Below are positions 32,835-43,039 of a stretch of 64,000 nt of DNA, one piece after another (the first letter of the stretch is position 1; the number at the start of each line of letters is the position of its first letter). Below the pieces are notes generated by a model that saw nothing but the letters and a program-made list of their open reading frames with translations, made no database searches and had not been told where the DNA came from. Source of the DNA: Ilyonectria destructans (lineage: Eukaryota > Ascomycota > Sordariomycetes > Hypocreales > Nectriaceae); assembly GCA_020740775.1 (NCBI GenBank), contig JAHEWK010000009.1, forward strand, positions 2,170,001-2,234,000, read 5' to 3'. Position numbers and translations under genes: made by a program.

Positions 32835-33881
32835 ATGTCTTCGCCCAACTATGCCACCCTGGAGCCGCGAACTTGCCGAGTCTGCCACCGGAAAGACGAC
32901 ATCCTGCGCTGCTCTGGCTGCCAGGCCGTCTACTACTGCGGATGAGACCACCAAACATCTGATCGAGCCAGCCACAAGAAATGGTGCCAGGTCATCAAAA
33001 AATCGCGTACTAGACTGGAGCGTGAGGAACAGAATCTACGCGACCAGCCACCCAGTGCATTAACCCCTCCGAACATCTTTGAGACGGGCGTCGGTCACTT
33101 CTGGGGCATCAACGAGACACGTCCCTACATGCGCGCGCGCTATCACCTCGGGGATTCTCTTCTCAATGGCTTCTCTACCATCGGCGGTCCCATTGACGCC
33201 GTTCAGACTACCCTAGACCACTTCTTGGATATGATGCGATTATGTCGTGGGGACAACTTGGGTCTCCGGAACATAATTCCGGGGTTATTGATCCGCCTAC
33301 ACAGAGATCAGGAGGCCTACGACTTTGTCAAGTGGTATGCAACTACTGGGAGTGACAGCAATTACGACTGGGGCAACACAGACCTGCCATTCCTAGACGT
33401 GAAGGATGCCGATGTGCTCGAATCGCCAGCAAGAATGTGGACGGGAGATTACATCGACTTGAGCCATGCGGTAGCTGTGATGTTGGTGAAGGTCCGAGTC
33501 CTGTTGGATCTACGGGCCATTCAAAGCGCTACCAGGGCCTTCACTGGAGCCATTCCACAAGAAATCATTGACCTTATCCGTGGTCAACTCGTCAGCAACA
33601 TCGTCGAGTCGCGTCCCAACCTTCTCAAGGATAGCACGGAGGAGACCGCAAGTCTTATTAAATCAATCAAAGAACAAGTGATGGAGCTTCACGAGTCCAT
33701 CGGCGATGATAATTACCACTTTTGGACATTGTTTCTGATCAATCCAATTACAAGCGCTGTTTCGAGGCCCAGCGGGTACGAACATGGCTCAAGAGAGGAA
33801 GCTAGCCTAGTACTGGGCTACACTTATGCGGCGTGGGCTGAGACGCTTGGGGCCATCGAATTAATTGAGAGTATATGCTAA
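32835..33881 (+). pseudogene. MYND zinc-finger protein gene with one in-frame stop
   Basis: One frame runs 349 codons from the ATG at 32835 to the stop at 33881, broken only by a TGA at 32943-32945 (codon 37). Before it is CRVCHRKDDILRCSGCQ and YYCG; after it come DHQTSDRAS and HKKWCQ. Together these make a full MYND finger (C-x2-C, C-x2-C, YC, H/Q, HK-x2-WC). TGA replaces what was probably CGA (Arg) by a single C-to-T change. The remaining ~310 codons are intact and include HFWGINETRPYMRARYHLG and AYDFVKWYATTG, common in fungal MYND proteins of unknown function. A shorter protein could still start at Met 33129, without the finger. The TGA is followed by G, not by the CTA readthrough context. 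Confidence 0.85.
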
Positions 33882-34022
33882 GGGTAAATCTAAGTAGCAT
33901 GAGCTGTTTAGTTTTTTGTCCTACAAGAAAGTTTTAGAACGTGATATAGCTTCATAAATCAGCTACGTCAGCTGATTTCTTCTTCTTTTGCCGGGGGGAA
34001 ATGCAAACATTTTATCTTCTAG

Positions 34023-35260
34023 TTAAACACGTCGGTACAACTCTTTCTTGACGGCAGTCACCATCTCCCGGTCCGCTGCACGGCTCCACGATTCTCCACG
34101 GCTCGTTGATAGAGGTACTCCATGCACTCCGCTACAGAACCAACAGCCAATAATCTCAAGACACCCACCAGGTGCTGTTTCCATGGCCGTGGGCGAGTTG
34201 GAAGTACACTGTTCGCGCTGATCAAGCAGCGCACAACTCAGTTCATCTGCCATTCCCATAACTTGGCTACATTCTACTGTGGCTGTGGGGAGGTCAGCGG
34301 CAATTCTCTGTTGGTGGATTTACATTGCTTTCCCTGGGCTCGCAGCGTTATGGGTGGCAACAAACAGAGCGGATGAGGGAAATCGACATGGTTTGCCACA
34401 CTGGAGAGTTTCTGGGAGATAGCCATATCCGCGATCAGATCATAGTAGCGATCGCTATCTTCATGGTCTCGTGGATTGGACGCCGGACTTCGTGCTCGAT
34501 GTAGGCCCCACGGACAAACTTGAGACCAAGTGTCCAACCTTCCTTTGCTGCCTGGGTAATATGCCGTTCAGCGTTGACTCTAGACCCCTTGAGGTGCGTC
34601 TGGATCGTATTGCAAACGAGAGCTTTTCTGCCCTGGTTGTATCTACGCATTAACACGATGACCCACTCATCTAATCCTGGCTGGAGCATCTGTTGTTCGT
34701 CGTCGATCCACAGCCTTGAACCTTGCTTTTGAGTTTCAAGACAGATCTCACCCAATGCTTTCTCAAGGGGTTCGGGGATTAGTTGCCGGGCCTTCATGGC
34801 ATCCAAGGAGATGGGCCAGCGCCGGTAAGCCTATAATGAACGTGTGGTTAGTGATGCTCTGTCGTGTTATAGATAAAGGACGGTGTCTATTATCGCCCGC
34901 TAACTTCACTGCCAGAAAGTCTCCTAGCCCCAGCATGCGAAGCGTGCTCAGGGTTTCCTCTTTCCACTCGTCGATCATTTGACAACATGCTGGTCCGAAC
35001 TTGGCGTTGTCTGGATGAACACCTTCATCCACGGGACTCAACACAACTTCTTTGGCCCACCCCAATGTCACGCCTAGATACCCAATGTCCTTGACTTCAG
35101 CTAAGGAATGGGCTACCTGCGCTTTGTTGGAGCGCGCACAGAAGTGGTTGTAGATTGTCCAACGCAATATTCGGTTCAAAAAGGGTTTTCTATTTGCATT
35201 GAGGATTGCGGATTTAGACTTGGCCATCATATTCAGGACGGCGGGAGTTGGGCGAAGAAG
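34023..35260 (-). pseudogene. Proline dehydrogenase pseudogene
   Basis: The minus strand reads clearly as mitochondrial proline dehydrogenase (FAD enzyme, first step of proline catabolism): NHFCARSNKAQVAHSLAEVK, then DEWKEETLSTLRMLGLGDF, then FVRGAYIEHE, DLIADMAISQKL, LFVATHNAA, VMGMADELSCALL and AECMEYLYQRAVENRG to the stop. These blocks lie in different frames. One intron (AA|GTTAGC to TATAG|GCTTACC) restores AVKLTGAG, but single-base shifts remain near 34805-34812, 34460-34468, 34369-34376 and 34160-34169, and a TAA lies at 34322-34320. An acceptor at 35261 implies a first exon that I cannot find; a tRNA-like sequence lies there instead. It is inactive as written unless the assembly has several errors. 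Confidence 0.85.
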
Positions 35261-35348
35261 CTATTCCTTCGATATGAGCGAAGTCAGGAGCGTGGATGGA
35301 GAATACGCAGGGAGTACTTCAATAATAATTTGGAGGCGAACCAACACC

Positions 35349-35419
35349 GCCCGTTGGCTAAGTGGTATAGCGTGTCACTAGTAATGACAAGATCACTGGT
35401 TCGATTCCAGTACGGGGCA
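35349..35419 (+). tRNA. tRNA-Thr (AGT) with imperfect acceptor stem
   Basis: Anticodon stem TGTCA/TGACA with loop CTAGTAA (anticodon AGT), D-arm GCT/AGC and T-arm ACTGG-TTCGATT-CCAGT are all intact. The 3' acceptor strand is ACGGGGC, but the 5' strand here reads GCCCGT, one C short of the expected complement, so only six clean pairs form. There is no T-run close downstream. Either a one-base deletion has damaged this copy or it is a functional variant. Confidence 0.7.
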
Positions 35420-36976
35420 GTTAACGCATAGCAACCTACTCTTCATTGGTGATTCGGTAGTGGAAGCTGGTTCATTTTTTGTCGTATTTTGGTGTCATTT
35501 TCCAGGTAGGTTTGTCGAACCTGGAGTGCGAGCAACATACAAGCCACTCTTTTGCGCTTGAAGACAGATGATTGAATTTGCGCTACATCGTCTATGCGCG
35601 AATGTGGAGTATGCGGCGGCGTGCAGAGTACGGACAGCACAGAGTCTAACGCGCGGAAGACTCCTACGGCTCTACCGATGTATTTTTTTATCAATTAATG
35701 ACTTTTTAATGAGCAGATGGCGTGACCCGTTCACCATTACCTCTGCCAATACTACCTACCGTACTTACCAATTACCCACCTGGCTGGGTTGAGATGCCAG
35801 CTCGCGCGTTGTTATTGACAGTGTCGGCAAGATCCACAGCTGCGATAGGAATGTAAAATGTTGCCTTAAATCGAAAATGGGTCAGAAATCAATTCCATGA
35901 TTGAACCGATATACAAGAAGGATGTGTTTGCGACTGGTCAATCACAGAGCGGCCGGAAAGCTACTTCTGTTTTGTAACGTTGAATGCTTTAGTGCTATAG
36001 GGTAGGCCCTACGGACATGATCTCTGAGCCGGACCCTTCATAATCAAGGAGAAAGTATTGTTGGAATACAATATGTTTTGGAAACATGGATGATCGTCAA
36101 AGTTCTCATCTACTGAGAGGGAAATCTGAGGGTCGGTCACTCGCGAATTGTTAATTCATCGCTGCACGCATGCTGTCTTAGCCAAAGTCGGATCAGTACG
36201 CCGTGATTTCTAGGAATTAATGGGCAGTAAATGAGGTAACGCTAAACAGCTTTAGTTTCCACTATCTCTTGGTAGCACGTGATGCTTTATCACCCGAAAT
36301 TGATATCATTCCCCGCAGCACCCGATTGTCGATGCTCAACATTACTCAATATCGACAGAAAGATCAAAGCCATATAGTATCGATAAACAATAGAGGCATA
36401 CACTTAGTACTATACCAAGTGCCAGAAGATACAGTCACTTTATTATACAGGTATTATACACTAACATTTGCTGTAAACTCAATTCAACCATTCTGTCTTC
36501 AACTCTGCTGGCTGGCTGTAGGCAATTACTTTGCTATCCGTTGATAATAACCTTGAGATAATAGGCTTGTCCGAGTAATCTGATATGAGAGGGACTGATA
36601 TCTCTCGTGGTGGAAAAGGCAACTTCCCTTCCAATCGTAATGAAATCCATTATATATACACAAAGGCTTATTTTTATAATTAAGCGAAAGAAAAAAAGCA
36701 GTTCACATATCAATAATGGCCAATTGATAGAGCATTAAGAAATTCAAGAACAAAAAACAAACTAGTTTTACGATAATAATAGTTCAATCTCTGTAAATAA
36801 AACCTTGTATTATTCACTTCTAGGAGATGTCTTTATTCTCAACAATAGTATCTCATTTAATTTTCAGCCTCTTAACTTGTGCCTCATATACACCCTTTCC
36901 ATCTACGTTGCCCAGTATTCAATTTGCTTAATAAACCTTCCCGCCCTACTTTGCTAAATCAGTTCATAACTTATAT
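35420..36976. other. Long AT-rich intergenic region
   Basis: About 1.5 kb with no supported gene. From about 36270 to 36976 the sequence is clearly AT-rich and lacks coding character. This resembles the decayed DNA at 16.6-17.0 kb. Confidence 0.5.
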
Positions 36977-39280
36977 CTAAATGATATGGTAAATCAATGT
37001 TTTCCCAGCTGCTCGACGACTCCCATTGTGAGACAACTCCATATATGCCTTGCTGCAACACACACGGCATTCCTGCCGACGGATTAACGTCATGCTTTTG
37101 TGGGGCATGGAGTATGCGCTATAGTCACTATCACACTGCACTGACAACGCTGCCAGCCTCCCAATTTCAGACGCCCTCGTTCTGTCCCAGAAGTAACACA
37201 TACCCGAAATCCAATGCTCTTCACGGTCAGCATCCACCACCCAACCCGACTTGACTGTGTATACTGGGGCCGACTGATCAATCTCAGATGGGCACCCAAT
37301 TTTCTCGCAGGGAATGAGTCCAGTTACACGTAGAACACAGTCCGTTAACACGCCAGGTCGAACGATGATCTCATGGTTGTCGATGGTTATGCGATAGAAC
37401 ATGAACAACTCCCCAGAAGCTCCAGTTTCAACTAACACAGCAGTCATGTCTTCCTTCCGGAGAGTATGACCTTTGTCCATGGCCAGCTCTTGCGCCCCTG
37501 GCAGGGTTTCGATATTTCTCAACAAAGAGACATCGGTGCATTCATTCTGCAGATCCCGAATCATGTCGTACTGTCTGTATACCGAGCGTGGATATTTGGG
37601 GTCCGTCCGAGCTATGTGACCGGGCATGACATGGATTCGGCGAAGCAGCTCTGCTTTGGCTGTCATAGAAATCAAGCCTTCCATAAAGATACAGATGCCG
37701 TTTTGGCTGACCGCTGTGCACATGTTATCCGGTGAATCAATGGGATAAGAAAAGGGGCCGTAGCCGGTGAAAATCCTTGCCAGATCATGCATCATGTAAG
37801 GTAGGGTATAGTGACCGACAGAACGCCCCATCCCATAGACAAAGTCCTCTGGAGACCATTCTGTCGTGGGTGTGGTGTCTTGATAGAGAGACTTCAACCC
37901 TTCTGGTGTGGGATCCAGTTTATGGTCGCTTTCGAATCGCACCGGTGAGAGTATCTTGACTAGTTTTGTCAGAGTAGCGGCAATGGCGAGGAGACACTGT
38001 GCATTTGTTGCCGGGATCGAATTTCCACAGTTACTGCACTGGCAGCTCCTTTTGAGTGACAGAATGGACTCTTCCAGCAAAAGAATAGCGTTCCGGATCG
38101 GCTTGGAGAGTACAGACTCCATCTCTCGGCGCATGTCCAATTCCAAAAGCTCTGGAAAAAGTGTCTCGGCGGAGTCGATGAAAGCTCCACCGTAGCTAGA
38201 ATCGGCAAATTCCCGATATCGCTCCCGATCAAAACCTCCGACATCAACTTCCGCTTCTGCGAGGGCAAGGGTTATTCGAGCAACGCTGCAGAAAATGGAG
38301 CTCAACGCAGTTCGACAAGAGCAGAGTTCTTGAAAAGTCCGCCCAAATACGATGCGAAGACATTTGTCCCATGGAGCTCGCCTTCGAAAAATGATGGAAT
38401 TGGAGTCGGACGTGGACCTGAAAATGTCGCTGGGATCGTTGAGTATAAAGGTGGACTGTGATAGAACCATGCCCGATTGTTCAAATTCATCCATAAATCT
38501 CACATGGACTTGAGCCGTCATTGAATTGATGGGGCGGCTTGAAAGGGATGAGCTGAAAAGAGGTTGCCCGTCGGCGTCCTCGACGTAAACATCAAGGTTG
38601 AACAACCAGTACCCGACCGCTGCGATGAAGCTGCACTCGGAATTGCCGACAATCGTAACACTTTGGCGAACTCCCATAGAGACATCGAAAAGCCCATGCA
38701 ACGCTTTGGCTATGTCTGCCGGGTCTGCACAATGTGGTAGATGGACATTAGCGAATTTGGGACAGAGTAGACGGCTTGCAATCTCCGGGAACGGAGACGT
38801 TGCCAAAGCGCCGCTGCAAGCTTTGACAAGAGCCTTGAACTGATGGAGTGAAGGCTCAAAGTTCTCGGTATAGTCGAACTCCTTCCAAAGTGCTGCTAAC
38901 ACCTTTGCGGCGACGTCTTCTGAATGCATCTCTGCCAGGCACGAGCACAAGGCAATGCATTTCAGGCCTGAAACCGACTCGGACAAGAACCGGAGGAAGC
39001 TCTTGTGACCGAAGCCGAAGTACAGGAAATTCGAGACGCCACCGGCGACTCTGAGGCTCTGAACTGCGTCCCAGACTCTTTGGCGACCTAAATCTGGTAG
39101 TTTGAACCGCGTCGTCAGCTGCATGACGCCGGCGTACGTGAGCTCCTGTACGCCCGCTGCCTGGAATCTCGCCAAGATGTCAATAGTCAAGGACACTGTC
39201 GTTTTTCCGAAGGCAACCCAGTCGACCTGCCCTTGCTGGACGAACCCAACATCAGTGGAAGGTGGGCCGGTTCCAGCCAT
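36977..39280 (-). CDS. Large conserved fungal protein of unknown function
   Basis: Single exon, 767 aa from the ATG at 39280; the open frame extends to 39460, but that part has no ATG. It begins MAGTGPPSTDVGFVQQGQ. Noticeable blocks are KFANVHLPHCADPADIAKAL, VTIVGNSECSFIAAVGYWLF, VYVEDADG and, towards the end, a Cys-containing segment CQCSNCGN (a possible metal site). I recognise this layout from unnamed fungal proteins but know no domain or function. There is no signal peptide and no clear membrane segment except a short hydrophobic stretch in the GYWLF block. Its integrity over 2.3 kb, in a region full of pseudogenes, argues that it is expressed and selected. Confidence 0.85.
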   Translation of the reverse strand: MAGTGPPSTDVGFVQQGQVDWVAFGKTTVSLTIDILARFQAAGVQELTYAGVMQLTTRFKLPDLGRQRVWDAVQSLRVAGGVSNFLYFGFGHKSFLRFLSESVSGLKCIALCSCLAEMHSEDVAAKVLAALWKEFDYTENFEPSLHQFKALVKACSGALATSPFPEIASRLLCPKFANVHLPHCADPADIAKALHGLFDVSMGVRQSVTIVGNSECSFIAAVGYWLFNLDVYVEDADGQPLFSSSLSSRPINSMTAQVHVRFMDEFEQSGMVLSQSTFILNDPSDIFRSTSDSNSIIFRRRAPWDKCLRIVFGRTFQELCSCRTALSSIFCSVARITLALAEAEVDVGGFDRERYREFADSSYGGAFIDSAETLFPELLELDMRREMESVLSKPIRNAILLLEESILSLKRSCQCSNCGNSIPATNAQCLLAIAATLTKLVKILSPVRFESDHKLDPTPEGLKSLYQDTTPTTEWSPEDFVYGMGRSVGHYTLPYMMHDLARIFTGYGPFSYPIDSPDNMCTAVSQNGICIFMEGLISMTAKAELLRRIHVMPGHIARTDPKYPRSVYRQYDMIRDLQNECTDVSLLRNIETLPGAQELAMDKGHTLRKEDMTAVLVETGASGELFMFYRITIDNHEIIVRPGVLTDCVLRVTGLIPCEKIGCPSEIDQSAPVYTVKSGWVVDADREEHWISGMCYFWDRTRASEIGRLAALSVQCDSDYSAYSMPHKSMTLIRRQECRVCCSKAYMELSHNGSRRAAGKTLIYHII

Positions 39281-40104
39281 TTCAAAGTTTGGGCTGTGGT
39301 CCACAGGGAGAAGGTTGAAAGATAGTGGCTGTGGCGTGGTACACAAGAAAGAAAATGGAGGAGAACCAAATCGACCTTTAAGGAAGGAATCTGTTAACAG
39401 TCGGGCAGCGACCGCAGCCCAACGCCTACCTTTATTCAGCCAAGGCAGGCAAATGTGCAATTCTGCGCCTCATTCTTAGATGCAGCGTGATCAGTTCTGA
39501 TTCTTCTCATTTGTCAGGCTGGTTTAGCTGGGCTGTGTTGGACTATGTGGCTTGCTAAGGTGGGGGTTAAAAAGTGTCTACAGCCAATTTTGAAAGCATT
39601 GCTTTACACAGCGAAGTTAGAAATTAGAAGACTAACAGAGAGGCAACACTCTTATTACTTAGTGCTAGAGATGACACGTTTTTATTCTTGGTTAATATTG
39701 CGTCTACATTAACAGGACCACCACCAAAAAGCACTAAAAGTTGCCTGCTGCCTCGGTCTGAGAATCTCAGGACGGCATTGGCAGTGTGCCTTGCGGGAGG
39801 ACAATGTGTGATTGTGTACCATGACTTGTAATCATCCACACGCGACAGTGCTACATGCTTACCTTATGTTGTTTCACATAAATCACGAACAGCTTTCGGT
39901 TCATAGATCTCACTTCCGCTCTGCCTTGCTGTAGTACATATCCTGCACCCCGCCTCGTCTTATGGCTTGGAGGGTTTCAAAGGGACCCCTATTATTCTAA
40001 ACGGCGAAGATGATGCATATGAGACTTGGAGGCTGGAATTTTCCGTGGGGTCGGTATCGGAAATGTTCAGAAAGGATCATTCAAATAGCGACTGCTGTTC
40101 CAGC
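39281..40104. other. Intergenic between two minus-strand genes
   Basis: About 820 bp. It holds the promoter side of the 767-aa gene and the 3' side of the GH127 gene. Only short unconvincing frames occur (for example 39624-39839, minus). Confidence 0.5.
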
Positions 40105-42169
40105 TTAAATCTTGAGAAATCCCACCCTCATATGTCCTTTGCCGCCCCTATTAGATCTGAAATAGTATGGCACAAACACAATTTCTCGTTCGTCGCCAAT
40201 TATTTGCTCAGCAATCCCCATCCCTGGCTCCTGGCCATTCGACTTCACTTCCCAATCATTCAGTATTCTCCTCCAACACTTTGTCTTCAACACGACATAA
40301 TCTTCACCCGTTTCTTCAGAAACCCGACGCTCTTCCACAACAGGGCTGTCCTGCTTAATGATGATGTCTTTGAAATGGTTCGTCTCCCAAGGATTGTCTC
40401 TGTCCTCGGCACAATAAATAATTGGCCCTCGAGCCAAAGTCAAAGTATTCTGGTTCGTATGCGGATGTGGCATAATATGACGAGGACTGAAGTTCTTGAC
40501 CTGGAGGATGAAAGAAGGGTGTGCGGCAACGTAGGCGGGGGCGAGGCACAAATACCCCTTGGACAACTTGGCACAGTCCGAAGGAGCAGTGGGTCTTAGC
40601 TCATATTGATATTGAGACCAAGCCGGAAGACGAAGACGAATAGTTGTCGGCACAGATTCAGGAGCCGTCACCTTAAACGCAATGTCTCCTTCCCAAGGCC
40701 AATTGGATTGCTGTTCCAAAACGACAGCACTCCCATTGACTTCAAAGGACACCTTAGCCGTGGTGAAAAGATGAACATTGATGAACGCTTCTTGCTCTTG
40801 GCCGCCATAGTCCCAAAGATAGCCACCAAGGCTTCCATATAGCCTTGCTAGGTTAGGAGGGCAGCAGGCACACCAGAACCAGCTATATCGGACGCTCTTG
40901 TCGGCATCGGAACTGGCAAGTTGGTTCACATACGTAAACTCTTTGCCGCCTAGGCTCATGGCCGTCATGACGTTATTATAGAGACTTAGTTCCATGATGT
41001 CTCCGTAACGGCTGTCCAGATCAAGATGGAGCAGTCGCTCTGCCAACATCATGACTGAGATGGAGGCGCACGTCTCAGCGTAGCAGCCGCCTTCGTCGGT
41101 TGATTGAGGGAGGAAGTAGTCAACTCCGAATCCTTCCCACTGTTTGATAGCCCCAATGCCACCAGTGACATACATCTTCCGGTCGACCATGTTATCCCAG
41201 AGACGGTTCAACGTACTGACCCACTCCTGTGAATTTGGTAACTCCTGGTTCGTCTCTCGACCGAGATGGACAAGATCAGCAACCGCGACCAAAAGATACA
41301 TGGCCCGCACAGAATGTCCTTCAATGGTCTGCTGCTCGAGAATGGGCAAATGTGCTTGGTTGACCCAGAAGGAACGGTGTTCAGGATACGAGTCCGGTCG
41401 AGCCCATGGATTGTCACCTCGCTGCTCGGTCTCCCAGTCGTAATAGTGTTTTGAATCCTGGCCCATTGGATTTCCTCTCTCTTCAAGAAAATACTTGGCA
41501 AGGTCATAGGCGTCTTGGTTACTGGTTGCCGAGTAGAGACGGAACAGTGCGAGTTCAATTTCGGGGTGCCCAGGATAGCCATGAAGCTGGTTTTCTCCAG
41601 GTCCAAAAGTATTGCGAATGTGGTTTAGATATTTCACAATGGGTTCGATCAAAAGATCGTTTTTATAATAGGCGCGGTGAGCGAGAGCCGCTTCGATTAA
41701 ATGTCCGGCATTATACCTAGTGACTAATTAGAGTGAGCGGTAACATTGGAAGATCGGACGCTTACAACTCATGCATGTCCTTGACATTAGACCATCTCTT
41801 GCCAGGCTCGACAACAGTATAGTGAACGTTGAGGTAGCCGTCATCTTGTTGAGCACTGCGGATCATTTCAACCAGCTCGCGGACTGCAACATCAACCTCG
41901 GCATCATACAGTTCTTGCAACAGGTAGCAGGCAGCCTCAATCCACTTGGCAACGTCGCTATCCCAAAATAAATGGAATGGAACTGGCCACATGGATTTGT
42001 CGGCGTAGATGGGGTGCCATTTCAGCTTAAAACAATCGTAGCGACCTGTGCTGCGTAACTGCTCAAGCTGGGTATGAATTGACGTTTGGGCGATTGTGTT
42101 TCTCCGGATTGAGAGCAGTGATTTGCCATGAAACTGAGTCTGCCCGAATGTAGACTGTGGATGTGACAT
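40105..42169 (-). CDS. GH127 beta-L-arabinofuranosidase
   Basis: Exons on the minus strand are 42169-41766 and 41716-40105, with a 49-bp intron; 671 aa. The protein follows DUF1680/GH127 (HypBA1-like) throughout: FWDSDVAKWIEAACY, YNAGHLIEAALAH, GYPGHPEIELALFRLY, KMYVTGGIG, and the zinc/catalytic region with Glu and Cys in GGCYAETCAS (about residues 349-351) and the cysteine pair in WCACCPPNLAR (about 419-420). In the characterised bacterial enzyme the equivalent Glu and three Cys bind zinc, and one Cys is the nucleophile. No signal peptide is present, so it probably acts in the cytosol on imported L-arabinose-containing oligosaccharides. It is divergent from a maltose-type sugar carrier, supporting an uptake-and-cleavage pair. 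Confidence 0.93.
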
Positions 42170-43039
42170 GGTGGAAAATGCGAAAGCTGAACAGCTGTGG
42201 TTGTATAGACTGAACGAACAGGCGAGTAAGTAGGACTCGAGATATCGAACTACCTCCGTATCTCTGGCCCAAAACGCCACATGATGATTTATAACAACCA
42301 GAATGCGTCAACCACTCGATCAATTCTCGGGTCCCGGGAAACGCGATTGGCGACATATTCGGTACGAGCAACCGATCGGAGTAAGCAGCCGACGCGGGGA
42401 ATCGCCGACAAGTCGGAAAGAGTCACCGATGCAGGGGAAATGGCTAAGCGACGTCCCGTAATTGGATGTTACAAAGGGCATCCCAGCCATGTTGCATCAA
42501 CCAACCTCGGACGACTGGAGATATCAAGGAACTCTCGTACAATTTTCCCCTTCTGAGATAGCGCTCGCCTGATGGCTGTTCAGCTACATAACTCCATGTC
42601 GAGGAGGGCCAGTCTTCACACCATAACCGTATAACGTCCAATGGGATAAAACTGTCTGGATAACCGCAAGGCCCCTGATTTGGCCGCCTATAAGAGTAAC
42701 TCCCATGGTACAACTAACTAACGATTGCTCTTATCATCTGCAAGAGAAGCATATATCACAAAGTCGTACTGATCGTCAGTCTTTCCCCACGATGCCTTCC
42801 CCAGTTGTGGATAAAACCAAGCGAGGTTGCTTGGCATCCCCGAGTCGTCTAAGTCTCGTTATCACTTACCCAAGATGGTGGGGGTATCTTCATCCGACAT
42901 GGTGATTTACATGATATGCATCAGAATATATAAGGCTTGAGCTGCCCTGGGATATTGGCATTGATGTTTTTAAGCAACCTAATATCAAACACATTATCAT
43001 TTGCACAATAGATCCCCAGTTAATTATATCACACTCACC
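42170..43039. other. Divergent promoter interval, glycosidase and sugar carrier
   Basis: 870 bp with no gene. It contains a CCG-N6-CGG palindrome at 42405-42416 and a GGCTAA word at about 42444, resembling the core bound by xylanolytic regulators such as XlnR. Co-regulation of both flanking genes from this interval is likely. Confidence 0.5.
42405..42416. promoter_or_regulatory. CCGACAAGTCGG palindrome (CCG-N6-CGG)
   Basis: A 12-base inverted repeat with arms CCGAC/GTCGG and spacer AA, 236 bp upstream of the GH127 start. Its spacing equals that at 4446-4457 and 53936-53947. Zn2Cys6 binding is inferred. Confidence 0.35.
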
